A stretch of DNA of 37,725 nucleotides from an uncultured Porphyromonas sp. (lineage in GTDB: Bacteria; Bacteroidota; Bacteroidia; Bacteroidales; Porphyromonadaceae), in contig CALTVJ010000007.1 of the NCBI GenBank assembly GCA_943912835.1, forward strand, positions 1-37,725. The letters are read 5' to 3'. This document shows positions 24,330 to 32,639 of the stretch, piece after piece. The notes beneath the pieces are model-generated. The model searched no databases. It had not been told where the DNA came from and saw nothing but the letters and a program-made list of their open reading frames with translations. Positions within the stretch are counted from its first letter, which is position 1; every line of letters starts with the position of its first letter. The position numbers and the translations under genes were made by a program.

Positions 24330-24971
24330 TTATTGAGGTGTATAATCTAGATAATCAGACAATGGAGCATCTCTCAACTCTTTCAATTTTTCTAGATGTT
24401 CATTAGTCATTTGTTTCAGTAGGTTTTTTAAATATAATTTTTGACCATCATCTAAACCTGAAGATAACAATGTCGCAACAGATTTAAGTGGAGGAAACAC
24501 CTTCATAAGTTCTGCTCTTCCCTCTGCCGTTATCTCCACCAACTTTTGTCGTTTATCCCTAGAATCTTCTTGAACTCTTACAAAGCCAGAACGCTGAAGA
24601 CGTCGAATCATTTCGTTACCCGTAGTACGTTCAAGTGCATTTCTCTGATTTAACTCAGTCTTACTCACTAGGCCTGCACTTAGTAGACTTACAAGATATG
24701 TATACTCTTCTTCAGAATGCAACTTACTACCTTGTAAAGCTTTCTTAGTGTAAGTTCTCGATATGCGATAAAGCAGGCTCAACATCTGAGCAATAGTTGC
24801 TTCATCAGAATAAGCTGTTCTTGCCGGACCAAGCTGCTCCTGACTATTTATGCGAAGACTAAGCACATAAGTCAAAAAAGCATCTAACCCCATAGTTTCA
24901 GCATTAACAACAGTTGCTTCAAAGCTTTCTAACAATTCAATGAGCTCTAATAATAATTTCTTTGTCTTCAT
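24330..24971 (-). CDS. MarR family transcriptional regulator
   Basis: A 213-residue DNA-binding regulator, longer than the usual 140-160 residues because of an N-terminal helical extension of about 60 residues. The winged helix lies at about 85-170: NALERTTGNEMIRRLQRSG is the recognition helix region, followed by the wing with DSRDKRQKLVEITAEGRA, the MarR signature. Its ATG overlaps the dprA stop and its own stop is 3 bp from cobU. The position suggests it could control the cobalamin genes or the whole operon, but no operator was identified and no ligand is known. Confidence 0.85.
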   Translation of the reverse strand: MKTKKLLLELIELLESFEATVVNAETMGLDAFLTYVLSLRINSQEQLGPARTAYSDEATIAQMLSLLYRISRTYTKKALQGSKLHSEEEYTYLVSLLSAGLVSKTELNQRNALERTTGNEMIRRLQRSGFVRVQEDSRDKRQKLVEITAEGRAELMKVFPPLKSVATLLSSGLDDGQKLYLKNLLKQMTNEHLEKLKELRDAPLSDYLDYTPQ

Positions 24972-26107
24972 CTTGAAAGAGTAAATACACCACCGGGCAT
25001 AGCTTTAATATGTCCGTCCAATTCCAAATCAAACAATATAGCACTTACTTCAGATACGGTCATTCCTGTACGCCTAACAACATCATTCTGATGTATAGGT
25101 TGTAATTCTGAGATTAAGCGATATACTGGATTCTCTAGAGGAGCACCGCCTGTGCCAAAATCCAATTCAGATTGAATTACCCGCTCTCTAGACTCCCACC
25201 CCATGAGTCGAGCTACATCAGCCCCAGACGTCACCAGTGATGCTGTCATGTTGGATATCAATAGATTAGTACCTTCACTATACTTATCTCCGACTCTACC
25301 CGGTACTGCCAAGACTTCTCGGTCATAATCCCGAGCTAAATTGGCGGTAATGAGCGAGCCACTTTTTAATCCAGCTTCTATCACAATCGTAGAGTCAGTA
25401 AGTCCCGCTATAATACGATTACGAGCAACAAAGTTAAAACGCTCTGGCTTTATACCTACTGGGTATTCACTAAGCCAAGCTCCCCCATTAGCTAATATTT
25501 GGTGAGCCAACTGATAATGTGTAGATGGATAAATTCTATCGAATCCATGTGCTAAGACACAAACAGTAGGTAACCCCAAGTCTAATGCCTTACGATGAGC
25601 TGTGATATCTACTCCATAAGCAAGTCCACTAACGATCGCAGTAGTGGGAGCTATCTGAGATAATTCACGCAATATACGATCGGTCATCATTTCTCCATAT
25701 GTCGTAATATTGCGAGTCCCTACAACACTGACACTTGAGTCTTTATTCCAAGCAGAATAATCTCCTTTAGAGTAAAGAACAACTGGAGCATCAACACACT
25801 GAAAGAGACGATATGGGTAATCCTCATCACCGACAAAATATACTCTTACCTCATTATCGACACACCAACGAGCAACACGCTCAGCTCTAATCCAAAGATC
25901 TCTATTGTACAGTTCATTTATCAACCGCTCTTTTTGTCGAGGGAAAGCCTTGCGCAAGGACTCTACTCCAGAGAATATGGCGTCAATAGATCCCATACGC
26001 TCCAAAAATAATCGAGCATAACGTGGACCTATATATTTAGCCTCTGCTAAAACAATGCGAGGGAGTAAGTAATCAATTCTTTCTTGTGACATAAGCTTGG
26101 GAGCCAT
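24968..26107 (-). CDS. dprA: DNA processing protein DprA
   Basis: Loads RecA onto single-stranded DNA taken up during natural transformation. The 379-residue protein has an N-terminal helical SAM-like region (about 1-75), the Rossmann-like DprA core (about 85-295) with VVGTRNITTYG, SGLAYGVDITAH, CVLAHGFDRIYPSTH, PERFNFVARNRIIAGL and EAGLKSGSLITANLA, and a C-terminal winged helix (about 310-375) with QNDVVRRTGMTVSEVSAIL. The ATG at 26107 overlaps the acyltransferase gene by 35 bp; an ATG five codons later (26092) still overlaps. Overlap with the MarR gene is 4 bp. No competence gene is nearby. Confidence 0.93.
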   Translation of the reverse strand: MAPKLMSQERIDYLLPRIVLAEAKYIGPRYARLFLERMGSIDAIFSGVESLRKAFPRQKERLINELYNRDLWIRAERVARWCVDNEVRVYFVGDEDYPYRLFQCVDAPVVLYSKGDYSAWNKDSSVSVVGTRNITTYGEMMTDRILRELSQIAPTTAIVSGLAYGVDITAHRKALDLGLPTVCVLAHGFDRIYPSTHYQLAHQILANGGAWLSEYPVGIKPERFNFVARNRIIAGLTDSTIVIEAGLKSGSLITANLARDYDREVLAVPGRVGDKYSEGTNLLISNMTASLVTSGADVARLMGWESRERVIQSELDFGTGGAPLENPVYRLISELQPIHQNDVVRRTGMTVSEVSAILFDLELDGHIKAMPGGVFTLSR

Positions 26108-27128
26108 GTATTCTAGAGAGAGGCTTACCGTAAAACAATGTATTTAAATACGGATTACTTCTAAATAATTTTACCAAGAGCAAGGTTGCAGAAATTACAG
26201 TAATAGCATAAACTGAACCCAACAAAACCTCCCACAAAAATATCCGATCTGAACTTTGGCGTAAATTCTTCAAAAAAGAGCCTACCATCGGAGCAGAACA
26301 CAACAATAGATAATGTGTTAGATAAATTGTGCGGCTCTCCCTACCAATAGAAGCCAAAAGAACATTAATTTTAGAGGAACCCTCTCCCAATATTTTTGCT
26401 GTTGAATAGGCCATAATTGCACCAGAAAATGAAGCTGGAATGCCATACCCTATTTTGGTTCCCTTAATCTCAGAGTAGATACAAACAAGAAAAACGCATG
26501 CCGAAATTAATTGGACCTTTGACGTAGTAAACAATCCCTCAACATGAGGATATTTACCTAATATATAACCAAATATAAAATAGTAATATAAATAGTTGGT
26601 CTTCCCCCAGCTCAAGGCTTCCCAGCTAATTCTGTGAGCTAGCCTCCATGGCTCATCAATCAACAGCACAAAAGCAAGACTAATCAATAGCAATAGGACC
26701 TCAACGTAAATAGACTTTGACTTATTAAATACTTTATCGATGTAACGTACCCCATACAGAAGTACAAACATTTCAAACAAGCAAAGAGTAAACCAGTATC
26801 CCCCATGCATACGATCAAATACTAGATGTTTAATATCTATATTGTAAAGTATCGCATAGATAAATGGGAGGATGGAGAGTGGTAATAATAATTGCCTCGT
26901 TTTCTTAAGCCAATAGTCCTTGACTCCTCCTAGAGTATAATCCAAACTACCAGACGCCAACATCCCAGAGAGAAGTAAAAAAATAGGCATATCTATACTT
27001 CTTAAGACGTAAAGCAAAGGTGAGTCGTAGTATGAGAATCCAAAATGAAAAGCGTGTCCAACTACAACTAAGAAAATTGTTACACCTTTGAGTACATCCA
27101 AATACTGAACGTGCCTTTTCTCTGCCAT
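26073..27128 (-). CDS. Membrane acyltransferase family 3 protein
   Basis: A 351-residue inner-membrane protein with about ten hydrophobic helices. The start YLDVLKGVTIFLVVVGH with the catalytic-type His in helix 1 and the following SIDMPIFLLLSGML match acyltransferase family 3 (OafA/NolL-like), which transfer acetyl or other acyl groups to surface sugars. It lies 9 bp after the AAA-CYTH gene and overlaps dprA by 35 bp, so it is embedded in the rimM operon without a polysaccharide gene next to it. The acceptor is unknown. It is a different gene from the fragment at the left edge of the window. Confidence 0.83.
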   Translation of the reverse strand: MAEKRHVQYLDVLKGVTIFLVVVGHAFHFGFSYYDSPLLYVLRSIDMPIFLLLSGMLASGSLDYTLGGVKDYWLKKTRQLLLPLSILPFIYAILYNIDIKHLVFDRMHGGYWFTLCLFEMFVLLYGVRYIDKVFNKSKSIYVEVLLLLISLAFVLLIDEPWRLAHRISWEALSWGKTNYLYYYFIFGYILGKYPHVEGLFTTSKVQLISACVFLVCIYSEIKGTKIGYGIPASFSGAIMAYSTAKILGEGSSKINVLLASIGRESRTIYLTHYLLLCSAPMVGSFLKNLRQSSDRIFLWEVLLGSVYAITVISATLLLVKLFRSNPYLNTLFYGKPLSRIHGSQAYVTRKN

Positions 27129-27137
27129 ATATCCAAA

Positions 27138-28220
27138 CTATAAATGTGCAAAATCTGGCTTATCTGTTACATCTTCGATCACCTCTATAAAAGGAGGAAG
27201 TTTAATATTCACACCAGATTCTGTTCTGACTTCAAGCAAACGAATATCATCATCATTTGAGCCTAGAAATTCGTCTAACTCAAAATATTGTTCAGCCCAT
27301 GTAAAACTTTTGCGCAAAATATGATGAGATGTTATTTCACAGCCAGGTTTTACTCTGTTTAACATACTTATATACTCATCAGGAGAAATCTGCCTCTCTC
27401 GTATGATAGATTTACCCTGATTATTAGCTTGATGCTTTTCACTTATAAAGTACACATAATTCCCACGTGTTCCTCGTTTACGCAAACGGATAGAGGTATC
27501 GTCATCTTCACGTAAATATGTCTGATATATCTCAGCTTCAACTCCGTATGGAATTTTCCCCACAACACGGACTCTTAATTTATGTCGCTCTTCTTTAAGG
27601 CCAGCATCAGCACCAACAAGACGTTGTAAATGCTGAATCACACTCTTTATCTTGACATCAAAATCGACATTATTCTCAACAATATGTAACTGAGGGTGCC
27701 CAGTCCAAGATTTTAAGATCCTATGATCCAATTCTCTAGCGAGATCTAGGCCTTCCGTTCTTGCCGTGTTATTTTCCAGAGTATAAAACTCCTCTGCACC
27801 AATAGCTGCACTAACCATATGGATCACGGCATCATAACGAGCATCCCTGAGTTTTATATCAGATAGTCCTAGCTCATCCAGCAGGGCTTGCCAGACAGTA
27901 GATTCCATATAGGCAGAGATATCCATTGTTCCTCTATCGGAGACAATCAAAACAGGCTGAGGAGCATTACGAGCAAGCTCCAGAAAAGTATCTTCCATCA
28001 TCAACTGATACCTTAAAACAGCCTTCTCAATATTATAGAAATATTGCTTATCTGACGTTAGAAAGTTTATCGATACATTACTAAATATCGTTGGAGTCTC
28101 AGGCAGGGCATAAACTAAAAAACCAAGATCACTAAATTGGCTTATAATTTGAGCCAATGCTGTAGTCTTACCTGCACAAGGCCCTCCAGTTAGTGCCACA
28201 CGAAAAATATTTTTATTCAT
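27138..28220 (-). CDS. AAA family ATPase fused to a CYTH-like domain
   Basis: A 360-residue cytosolic protein. Residues 1-190 are a P-loop ATPase/kinase-like domain of the AAA_28 (NadR-like) type, with Walker A GGPCAGKTT (12-20) and SDRGTMDISAYM as a second landmark. Residues about 210-345 look like a CYTH/triphosphate-tunnel domain: SIRLRKRG, IIRERQISPDEY, the FELDEF strand and LLEVRTE, alternating basic and acidic strand residues. CYTH domains bind triphosphates or polyphosphate. The domain pair resembles the TTD14 family described in animals. Biochemical role in bacteria is unknown to me. It lies 18 bp after rimM and 9 bp before the acyltransferase. Confidence 0.78.
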   Translation of the reverse strand: MNKNIFRVALTGGPCAGKTTALAQIISQFSDLGFLVYALPETPTIFSNVSINFLTSDKQYFYNIEKAVLRYQLMMEDTFLELARNAPQPVLIVSDRGTMDISAYMESTVWQALLDELGLSDIKLRDARYDAVIHMVSAAIGAEEFYTLENNTARTEGLDLARELDHRILKSWTGHPQLHIVENNVDFDVKIKSVIQHLQRLVGADAGLKEERHKLRVRVVGKIPYGVEAEIYQTYLREDDDTSIRLRKRGTRGNYVYFISEKHQANNQGKSIIRERQISPDEYISMLNRVKPGCEITSHHILRKSFTWAEQYFELDEFLGSNDDDIRLLEVRTESGVNIKLPPFIEVIEDVTDKPDFAHL

Positions 28221-28238
28221 ATTTAAATTTATTCTTCA

Positions 28239-28796
28239 TTAATCTATGTACTCCGCAGTATCGGACAACAAGCCTTCAGCAATATAGAGATGTATAGTTC
28301 TCCTGTCATCGTCGTAATTAGCTATTAGCTCTTCTGCAATTGGAACAACAAGTTCACCCTCTACTCCACGATCAACATACAAAAGGACATTCATCGTACT
28401 ATCATCTACAGACACAATGTTCCCTATATATTCATCTGCTTGTGCTAAAAACAATTTATAACCAACGTAACGAACATAATATAGAGGATCTTCAGATAAG
28501 GTATCTTCTCCGATATAGGTCCTATCTAACCAAATAGAGTAACCTAGTAATTTCTCAGCTTGCTCCTTAGTGGAGATATCAGAAAAAGTTATTAAGTCTA
28601 TGTCACGCCCTTTAGTTCTATGTCCCAGAACCCTATAGGGGATCAATAGACCTTGATCTTCCAACATAAAAAACAAATCTGGTTCTTCGGCAATTAGATC
28701 ATCTAACTCCACATCCAATTTACAAGCCAATTCCCCATGAACACCATGAGTACTAGATATATAGCCTATTTTCTCAAATTCTTCTTTCTTTAGCAT
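28239..28796 (-). CDS. rimM: Ribosome maturation factor RimM
   Basis: Assists maturation of the 30S head region by binding S19. The 185-residue protein begins IGYISSTHGVHGELACKL, the usual RimM start (G-x-I-x-x-x-H-G-x-x-G). It has the N-terminal beta barrel (about 8-90) with VLGHRTKGRDIDLITFSDIS, and a C-terminal PRC-barrel (about 100-175) with LVVPIAEELI. It is the first gene of a nine-gene minus-strand operon running to comB, with a TATCTTTG box 22 bp before the ATG. Unlike many genomes, rpsP, trmD and rplS are not adjacent. Confidence 0.92.
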   Translation of the reverse strand: MLKKEEFEKIGYISSTHGVHGELACKLDVELDDLIAEEPDLFFMLEDQGLLIPYRVLGHRTKGRDIDLITFSDISTKEQAEKLLGYSIWLDRTYIGEDTLSEDPLYYVRYVGYKLFLAQADEYIGNIVSVDDSTMNVLLYVDRGVEGELVVPIAEELIANYDDDRRTIHLYIAEGLLSDTAEYID

Positions 28797-28818
28797 ACTG
28801 CTTCATTTTGTCTTCTGA

Positions 28819-28826
28819 CAAAGATA
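28819..28826 (-). promoter_or_regulatory. Likely -7 box of the rimM-comB operon
   Basis: TATCTTTG on the minus strand, 22 bp upstream of the rimM ATG. No TTG is found at 19-21 bp spacing. A small GGCTT/AAGCC hairpin (28828-28843) lies just upstream and might end the preceding operon, with its T-rich tail merging into this box. Confidence 0.5.
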
Positions 28827-28855
28827 AGGCTTTTCAAGAAGCCAATCAGATCTAG

Positions 28856-29353
28856 TTATTTAGTATCTCTTATACGTGCCATTCGAAAAGACTTTCGGTA
28901 AAATAAGAATATCGGTATGGCCACACCAACCCCTAAAGCAAACATGATCATCAGTGCCGTGACTGCATTACTAAAGATAATTGGAATAAATTCTAGACGA
29001 GAGACCTCATCTTGGCTCTGCATATAGTTAAACACTGCTAGTAGTGCTCGATAAGCATACATACCAGGAATCATAGGCAGAAGTGCTGGAAACGAAAACA
29101 CTTCACTAGGAATACGTACTCGATAGGCAAATGGTATCCCAATAAAACCTATACATAATGCGGATAAAAAAGTAGCAAACGCAATTTCAACACCTACATA
29201 ATGCATAAGAACAAAACGCAACATATGTCCTAATGCAGCTAGGATAGGTACATAAACAAAACTTTGTCTAGGAGGATTAGATACAGCAGCAAAGCCTAAA
29301 GCCGCAATAGCAGCTAGTACTCCGTCCCACAAAACAGCCAATAAGACATCCAT
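28856..29353 (-). CDS. Threonine/serine exporter family, small subunit (DUF3815/ThrE_2)
   Basis: A 165-residue inner-membrane protein with about five helices, equivalent to the C-terminal half of full-length ThrE. Landmarks are FPALLPMIPGMYAYRAL (about 87-103), the short family's conserved P-x-x-P-G-x-x-x-Y, and SNAVTALMIMFALGVGVAIP. It starts 4 bp after the larger subunit and the pair probably form one exporter of threonine and serine. It is the last gene of the ABC-F-cysS operon. Substrate is inferred from the family only. Confidence 0.8.
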   Translation of the reverse strand: MDVLLAVLWDGVLAAIAALGFAAVSNPPRQSFVYVPILAALGHMLRFVLMHYVGVEIAFATFLSALCIGFIGIPFAYRVRIPSEVFSFPALLPMIPGMYAYRALLAVFNYMQSQDEVSRLEFIPIIFSNAVTALMIMFALGVGVAIPIFLFYRKSFRMARIRDTK

Positions 29354-29357
29354 GTAC

Positions 29358-30182
29358 TTAAACTAATTTGAAATTAAGCAGAAATAACGTTAAACTAACT
29401 CCAACAGCTATACTTACTATGATTAACAAAGCATTAGTTAATCGGGAAATACCATTAAGGATATAACCATCAAAAAAATCCATTATGCCATTTATAATTG
29501 GAACCCCTGGAATAAGATAAAGGACACTCGTTGATATAGCTATTTGTGGGCTTGTACTAAAGCCAATTTTCATCAGAGATCCTGTAACAAAAGACGATAA
29601 AAAGGCTGCCATAAGTACGACAAAATAATGATAGGCATGCCTTAGATTCAACTCTTGGCGTGTCCAAAAGCCTATAACAGTAGCAACAAAAACAGCCATA
29701 GCCGCCCAAAAATCTCCATCAAACAAAAGACAAAAAGCAGCATTAGCACAACTAACCAAAGCCAAAATAATCCACCTATTTACTCTAGGTAAGCTAAGGA
29801 CCTTCTCAAATTCCGTTTCAATTTCAGCCAAATTTGGTTTGTTGTCATAAACCCACCAACTCAATCGACTCAGCTCTGCATTTAGCTGAAAATTTAAGGG
29901 CAAACTTCTATGATGGGTTAAAGCTGTTGTCGCATGAACTTTCCGTTTATACTTAGACTTCACTTGATCACAATGTGGGGTTATTGTTATGGCAACATTT
30001 CGTTGAAATAACATCATAGTCACATCATAACCATAGGTTTCTGCAATACGTGTAGTATTCAATACTATTCGGGACGTTTGAACCCCAACACTAGTTTGCA
30101 GTGTAGCATAATTCAAAAGAAAATCAAGAAAACGCTCTTGTTCCAAAGAGACGTTTTCGTTAGATTTTTCATACTCACACAT
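29358..30182 (-). CDS. Threonine/serine exporter family, large subunit (DUF1212/ThrE)
   Basis: A 274-residue inner-membrane protein. Residues 1-125 are a cytosolic N-terminal domain of the DUF1212 type, with TSRIVLNTTRIAETYGYDV (about 39-57). About five membrane helices follow, with the ThrE signature YLIPGVPIINGIMDFFDG (about 226-243). Together with the next, short gene it corresponds to ThrE of Corynebacterium, which exports threonine and serine. The split into two proteins is common. It lies 25 bp after a GT2 glycosyltransferase gene. The function rests on family membership. Confidence 0.82.
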   Translation of the reverse strand: MCEYEKSNENVSLEQERFLDFLLNYATLQTSVGVQTSRIVLNTTRIAETYGYDVTMMLFQRNVAITITPHCDQVKSKYKRKVHATTALTHHRSLPLNFQLNAELSRLSWWVYDNKPNLAEIETEFEKVLSLPRVNRWIILALVSCANAAFCLLFDGDFWAAMAVFVATVIGFWTRQELNLRHAYHYFVVLMAAFLSSFVTGSLMKIGFSTSPQIAISTSVLYLIPGVPIINGIMDFFDGYILNGISRLTNALLIIVSIAVGVSLTLFLLNFKLV

Positions 30183-30207
30183 AAGATTTTGGTTTTGGTT
30201 TATTTTT

Positions 30208-31143
30208 TTAGTGCAATAATTTAGCCTTCAGAAAGCCTGTCCCGTAGCCTATCAGTTGCACAAAACTCGCTATAACAGATAAGCATGCAGTATAAAAACT
30301 TCGCGTCCTAAGCCAAGCATCACAGAATAGAAGCACGGAATATAGAAGAAGTAGTGTAGTCCCAACAATAGAAATAATAGAGAGTAAACAATAAAGAGTA
30401 AATAGTGCTGGCAAATAGTGTACAAACTTCGTACTTCCTGGGTGTCTTTTCTCTAATTCAACACGTGCCTCTCCAGAATGATGAACCTGCCAAAAGAATT
30501 GATCTAAATCCACTCTCCGTTTATGAAAAACAAAGGATTGAGGAAAAAGCTTAACTATAGCACCTGAAGCAATTAGACGAAGACTAAAGTCTATATCTTC
30601 TCCATAACGCATATCCTCGGCAAACCCATTCAAGGATAAAAACAAATCCCTTCTACATCCCATGTTAAATGTTCTAGGCTTAAAATCTTCCATTGTCGAA
30701 GCACTACCACCTCTAATCCCCCCAGTAGTAAAAAAGCTTGTCATAGCATAGTTAACAGCCTTTTGCATATTAGTAAAATCTGGAGCAGCAGCATCAGGTC
30801 CCCCAAAAGCATCTGCTTGAGTGCGCCGTATAGCATCGACGACATTCTGTAAATAAAAAGGAGGTAGAACTACATCTGAATCTAGAATAAGTAGATAATC
30901 TCCTATAGCTTGTTTGGCTCCAACATTGCGAGCAACACTAGGTCCTGAATTAGGTATATATAGATATCGAATACCTGGCAAGCTACTACGATAAGACTCC
31001 ACTATATCCCCTGAGGGTATAGTGGAGCCATCCTCTACAATAATCAATTCATAGTCCTTAAAACTCTGTATAGACAAACTTCTCAATAAGTCGTCCAACT
31101 CTTCAGGTCTATTATATACAGGAACAATGATACTTAAAAGCAT
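30208..31143 (-). CDS. Family 2 glycosyltransferase
   Basis: A 311-residue GT-A enzyme, probably membrane-attached. Residues 1-215 form the catalytic domain: SIIVPVYNRPEELDDLL (4-20), EDGS (37-40), the metal-binding DSD (88-90) and the acceptor-side RYGEDIDFSLRL (about 179-190, ED pair in place of the general base motif). Two hydrophobic stretches at about 240-305 form a membrane anchor. It is 6 bp after cysS and 25 bp before thrE, inside an operon of unrelated genes, so the acceptor cannot be guessed; surface glycans or lipids are typical for the family. Confidence 0.87.
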   Translation of the reverse strand: MLLSIIVPVYNRPEELDDLLRSLSIQSFKDYELIIVEDGSTIPSGDIVESYRSSLPGIRYLYIPNSGPSVARNVGAKQAIGDYLLILDSDVVLPPFYLQNVVDAIRRTQADAFGGPDAAAPDFTNMQKAVNYAMTSFFTTGGIRGGSASTMEDFKPRTFNMGCRRDLFLSLNGFAEDMRYGEDIDFSLRLIASGAIVKLFPQSFVFHKRRVDLDQFFWQVHHSGEARVELEKRHPGSTKFVHYLPALFTLYCLLSIISIVGTTLLLLYSVLLFCDAWLRTRSFYTACLSVIASFVQLIGYGTGFLKAKLLH

Positions 31144-31149
31144 AATACA

Positions 31150-32619
31150 TTACGATAGTTTCCACTCAGCCCCATCTTTGGTATCTTTTATCACAAAGCC
31201 CAAGGCCGTCAACTCATCTCTTATATGATCACTTGTAGCCCAATCTTTACTTGATTTTGCTTGGGAGCGTATTTGTAATAGCAAATTTACAGCACCTTCA
31301 TAGGCTTTTTGACTAGCTCCCTCCCTCTCATCTTGCAAACCAAGTAAATCAAAGAGAAATAAACGGTATGTACTCTTTAAAACTTCTAAATCCTCGTTGG
31401 ATAGATTTATCAGTCCACTGTGTACACTATTTATCAAGCGACTAAGTTCGAAGAGTTCGGCTATAACCATAGGACTATTCAGATCATCATTCAAGGCTTG
31501 GTAGCAACGATGAGAGATATCCTCAACAACGACAGTAGACTTATCGCTAGCCTTCAAGCTATCTAACAATTTAGCTGCATCCATCAGTCTAAGCAACCCT
31601 TTCTCTGCAGCTTGCAAAGCATCATTACTAAAATCTAGGGTACTTCGATAGTGTGCACTTAAAATAAAGAAACGTATAACCATCGGGCTATAAGCCTGAG
31701 AAAGAAGTTCGTGATTGCCTGTAAAAAACTCATCCAATGTAATAAAATTACCCAAGCTTTTACCCATCTTCTTTCCAGCAATGGTGATCATATTATTGTG
31801 TATCCAATAGCGAACCATCGATTTACCGTCATTAGACGCAACAGCTTGCGCTATCTCACACTCATGATGAGGAAAAACTAAATCCATACCTCCACCATGA
31901 ATATCAAAAGTATCGCCAAGATACTTGCGCCCCATTGCAGTACACTCAGCATGCCAACCAGGGAAGCCCTCTCCCCAAGGACTAGGCCAACGCATAATAT
32001 GATTAGGCTGGGCTTTTTTCCAGAGAGCAAAATCTAAAGGGAAATGCTTCTCTGATACACCATCAAGCTCTCTTGTAGTATGCTGCATATCCTCTAGTTT
32101 TCGACCGCTTAGACGACCATAACCGTAGACTTGATCGTATTTACGAACATCAAAATATACACTACCCTGACTCTCATAAGCAAACCCTGCCTCCAGAATA
32201 CGCTTGGTAAGCTCAATTTGCTCTATAATATGGCCAGAAGCCATAGGCTCAATGCTCGGAGGTAATACTCCCAATCGCTCCATAGATTTATGGTAGCGAT
32301 TGAGATAATGCTGAACGACCTCCATAGGCTCTAATTGCTCTATTCTTGCTTTTTTAGCAACCTTATCTTCGCCATCATCAGCATCTTGTTCTAAATGTCC
32401 AACATCTGTTATATTACGAACGTAACGGACTTTATATCCCAAGTGTATTAAATAGCGATACAATAGGTCAAATGTTATTGCAGGACGAGCATGCCCTAAA
32501 TGCCCATCACCATAAACAGTTGGTCCACAAACATACATACCGACAAGCGGAGCATTCAAAGGGACGAATGGCTCCTTCTCTCGTGAAAGTGTATTATATA
32601 GGTTTAATGGATGTTGCAT
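31150..32619 (-). CDS. cysS: Cysteinyl-tRNA synthetase
   Basis: Class I synthetase charging tRNA-Cys. The 489-residue protein has the zinc ligand C31 in CGPTVYGDGHLGHARP, which also holds the HIGH-equivalent HLGH motif. Further zinc residues are in GWHAECTAMG and FPHHECEIAQ. The KMSKS loop reads KKMGKSLGN, a tolerated variant in which Ser is Gly. The C-terminal helical anticodon region ends in SSKDWATSDHIRDEL. It starts 20 bp after the ABC-F gene and 6 bp before the GT2 gene. Length and domains are normal. Confidence 0.96.
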   Translation of the reverse strand: MQHPLNLYNTLSREKEPFVPLNAPLVGMYVCGPTVYGDGHLGHARPAITFDLLYRYLIHLGYKVRYVRNITDVGHLEQDADDGEDKVAKKARIEQLEPMEVVQHYLNRYHKSMERLGVLPPSIEPMASGHIIEQIELTKRILEAGFAYESQGSVYFDVRKYDQVYGYGRLSGRKLEDMQHTTRELDGVSEKHFPLDFALWKKAQPNHIMRWPSPWGEGFPGWHAECTAMGRKYLGDTFDIHGGGMDLVFPHHECEIAQAVASNDGKSMVRYWIHNNMITIAGKKMGKSLGNFITLDEFFTGNHELLSQAYSPMVIRFFILSAHYRSTLDFSNDALQAAEKGLLRLMDAAKLLDSLKASDKSTVVVEDISHRCYQALNDDLNSPMVIAELFELSRLINSVHSGLINLSNEDLEVLKSTYRLFLFDLLGLQDEREGASQKAYEGAVNLLLQIRSQAKSSKDWATSDHIRDELTALGFVIKDTKDGAEWKLS

Positions 32620-32639
32620 GGATATCTAAGCAATAAATA

